From the NCBI GenBank assembly GCA_009741485.1, contig CM019218.1, positions 40,069,358 through 40,133,357 of the forward strand: 64,000 nt of DNA, read 5' to 3'. This stretch comes from Malurus cyaneus samueli. Its lineage: Eukaryota; Chordata; Aves; Passeriformes; Maluridae. The translations under genes and the position numbers were made by a program. Below are positions 61,973 through 64,000 of the stretch, one piece after another. The notes beneath the pieces were generated by a model. It ran no database searches and was not told the DNA's origin. It was given only the letters and a program-made list of their open reading frames with translations. Every line of letters begins with the position of its first letter. Positions within the stretch are counted from its first letter, which is position 1.

Positions 61973-64000
61973 GTAAGTTCTTTTTGATTTTGATTTTGCC
62001 TGCTAGGGTACCATCTGCACTGAGTGAATAACACAATTTTCTCTCAAGGTTGTATTGCATGCAATTGCCAATGTATGTTAAAGCTCTGCAGGGTGAGTTT
62101 CACTGTCAAATAGGATCTTATTGCTCTGTGCTGGTGCAGAAATCATTCTCTTTTCTCTGCAGTCACTCTCTTGCTGTGTACTTTACTTTTATGAACCTAT
62201 ACTAATATAAAAAAAAATTGGTTCATCATACCACCATTCCAAGACCACATTTGACTCTATCAGTAACAAAAATTGTGACACATAGGTGACAACACTACAT
62301 CAACTTGCCTAAAGACCATTCACTTAACATGGGTTAAAATATCAGCAAGACAATTTATTCTGACTGTGGTTTTAGCCATGCAAAAGACTATGACTGCAAT
62401 ATTTTTTTCAGATAATTTGTTTGTGAATTTTTTTGCAAAGCCATATGTTTGTGTTTCCATCTTAAACAATACACATCTCTAAGTTCTTTCTTTACCAAAT
62501 AATTTTGTTAACAATCCACCTTTCACTGATTGGTATATGTCAATACAAGTTAAATTTTTCTGCCACGAGAGTTAGATGATAAGAAAGCCAAGTCTTTTCC
62601 AAAACCTAGATCTCTGAGCTCCAGGGTACAAAAATATTTAAAATTTTCTTCTACTTACTGTATTAAAATTAGGTGCCTTATAATTTAAATTATGTTAATT
62701 ATAAACTTCAACTTTGAAAACTTTAAAACACCCAACTACCTGCTGCCCGTAAAGAAAAGAAACCATAATGCCTTAGAGTTTACTAGAGTCTGAGTAATAA
62801 TGATTTCAAGGTCATGGACTGACAGATCGGCAGAAAATAAAGGACTGGTAAATGTCAGATAGATGAAATCTCCTTGTTCTCAGGATTTGTTGAAATTGTG
62901 TTAGCAGGTATCTGTTCAAATAGCTTGAAAAGAGTGATAATATTGATTTGTCTTTGTGGGTACATATTTTGAGATTAATTCTTGTCTAGATTTCTTTGAG
63001 TTTTCATCATTCAGAAACAAAACACAATGGAAAGAGAAAGGTGGCAGCTAATTAAATGGTATTTATTCCAAATAAACACAAAATAATTTTTATTTTCCAT
63101 TGAAGCTGCCTGAGGAGGAATACACACCCTTAAACCGGAGGGTATTTTATAACTGCACCTGTTTTCACCCCAGGGAAATGAGACACGGTCTGAACAGTAA
63201 CAACACCTGGTGAGAAAAGCAGGTCATCTGGAGTTTACTTCAGTCTTGTCTGTATTGCTTAAAATTCAGCTGCAACATTTTGCCTTATAAGGCTTTACTG
63301 AGACATTTAAAATCAATGTAGTGAAAATGCTGTATAAATGCTTTAAATTCCATGCTTTATACATGGATTCAGAACAAAATAGCATATACTACGTAGATCA
63401 AAGCTGTTTGTTCCCCCTTCATTTGGAAACATAGAGGAGACCAAAGCTGAACCATTTCTGATACTGCCACCATCCTTTAGTTTAAATTCCTTCTTCCTCT
63501 CTCATTTTTCCTGAAAAAAGGGTAGCTACAATTATATACACAGAGCCTTTCTGGAGTCTTGTACAAAATACATAGCACACCGTTCTGTGCCATACACATC
63601 ATTTCTGATACTCTCAAGTACAAAATTAATCTTTTCCTACAGCCACATCATGCTGATTGCTCAGGGACATTCTGTGACTGATTCATATACCCACATCTTT
63701 CTTCTACTCTGTCACTTTCAGCTGATAGCTCCCAGCTTATGGCAGAAATTCCTTTCCTCCTCAGTACATGATCTTTCACTTTTGTACTGTTATATTTGAT
63801 CCCATTTGCACTACTGCACTTCTTAAGGTCATGCAGTTCTTTTTTTTTCATCTCACATTTTACCATTAGCTGTTCTTCATCCTCACCGCAACATTGTCCT
63901 TGTATTTGGCAGTGAATTTCTCTTTTCACAAGACAACCTCTTTGTGACAGGCAAGAAAAAAACAAGGGGAGACAAGGGGCGGTACAAGGGGGATCATTCC

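Larger units (their letters stand above)
57987..64000. other. Gene-free AT-rich stretch, right end
   Basis: No known gene is recognised. The stretch holds T/G-rich simple tracts (59787-59824 and 61217-61248) and a candidate exon (61903-61972). A 105-codon minus-strand frame (63648-63965) has a Lys/Glu-rich middle (MKKKELHDLKKCSSANGIKY) and no recognised domain; it may be a relic of an ancient repeat, which I could not confirm. At the very edge (63961-64000) acaaggg-type words recur three times. Confidence 0.65.

Noticed and set aside
1..64000. Searches by eye for tRNA, rRNA, CRISPR arrays, bacterial-type operons and full-length ERV genes
   Set aside because: Nothing resembling these was seen; the absence is by inspection only, without profile searches.

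Overview
The window reads as nuclear DNA of a bird: a long, AT-rich, CpG-poor stretch with no recognisable protein-coding gene, rRNA, tRNA or CRISPR array. The evidence for a bird is the repeat content. There are four truncated CR1 LINE copies, whose 3' ends carry the avian-type signature (the phrase 'ggaactagatgatctttaagg', cut short here, and an ATTCTATGATT-type tail in the best copy). There is also one solo LTR of a type I know from bird genomes. No Alu, L1 or other mammalian repeats were seen. The window could be intergenic (a gene desert) or the inside of a very large intron; the sequence alone does not decide which.

Layout. Positions 1-15510 are mostly unique AT-rich sequence, with a CpG-dense block at 1068-1262, a second at 12457-12557, an (AAT)-type microsatellite at 8766-8827 and a one-base assembly gap at 8880 inside a duplicated 31-mer. 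Positions 15511-16331 hold two CR1 fragments in opposite orientation. From 16332 to 46029 the sequence is again unique and AT-rich. It includes a third CR1 (22690-22930), two perfect 22-bp palindromes (21203-21428), a CpG-retaining block at 29671-30036 that looks like a conserved non-coding element, a G12-T-G14 run at 31207-31233, and an unrecognised 186-codon open frame on the minus strand at 31726-32286. A fourth CR1 lies at 46030-46441. A complete solo LTR with a perfect 5-bp target duplication lies at 57398-57986, just right of a 15-N gap (57009-57023). The remainder to 64000 is unique AT-rich DNA.

Most open frames in the window behave as chance frames. They often use non-ATG starts, sit in locally GC-richer patches, are open in several overlapping frames, or fall inside CR1 or LTR sequence. 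Three short segments with good splice signals on both sides (17084-17137, 53241-53307, 61903-61972, all plus strand) are listed as candidate exons at low confidence, because pseudo-exons of this quality are common in AT-rich vertebrate DNA.

I did not find a new multi-gene system here. The most useful leads are the CpG-retaining blocks (possible regulatory or exonic sequence), the 29671-30036 element with its minus-strand splice acceptor, the unrecognised minus-strand frame, and two places where the assembly itself needs checking.
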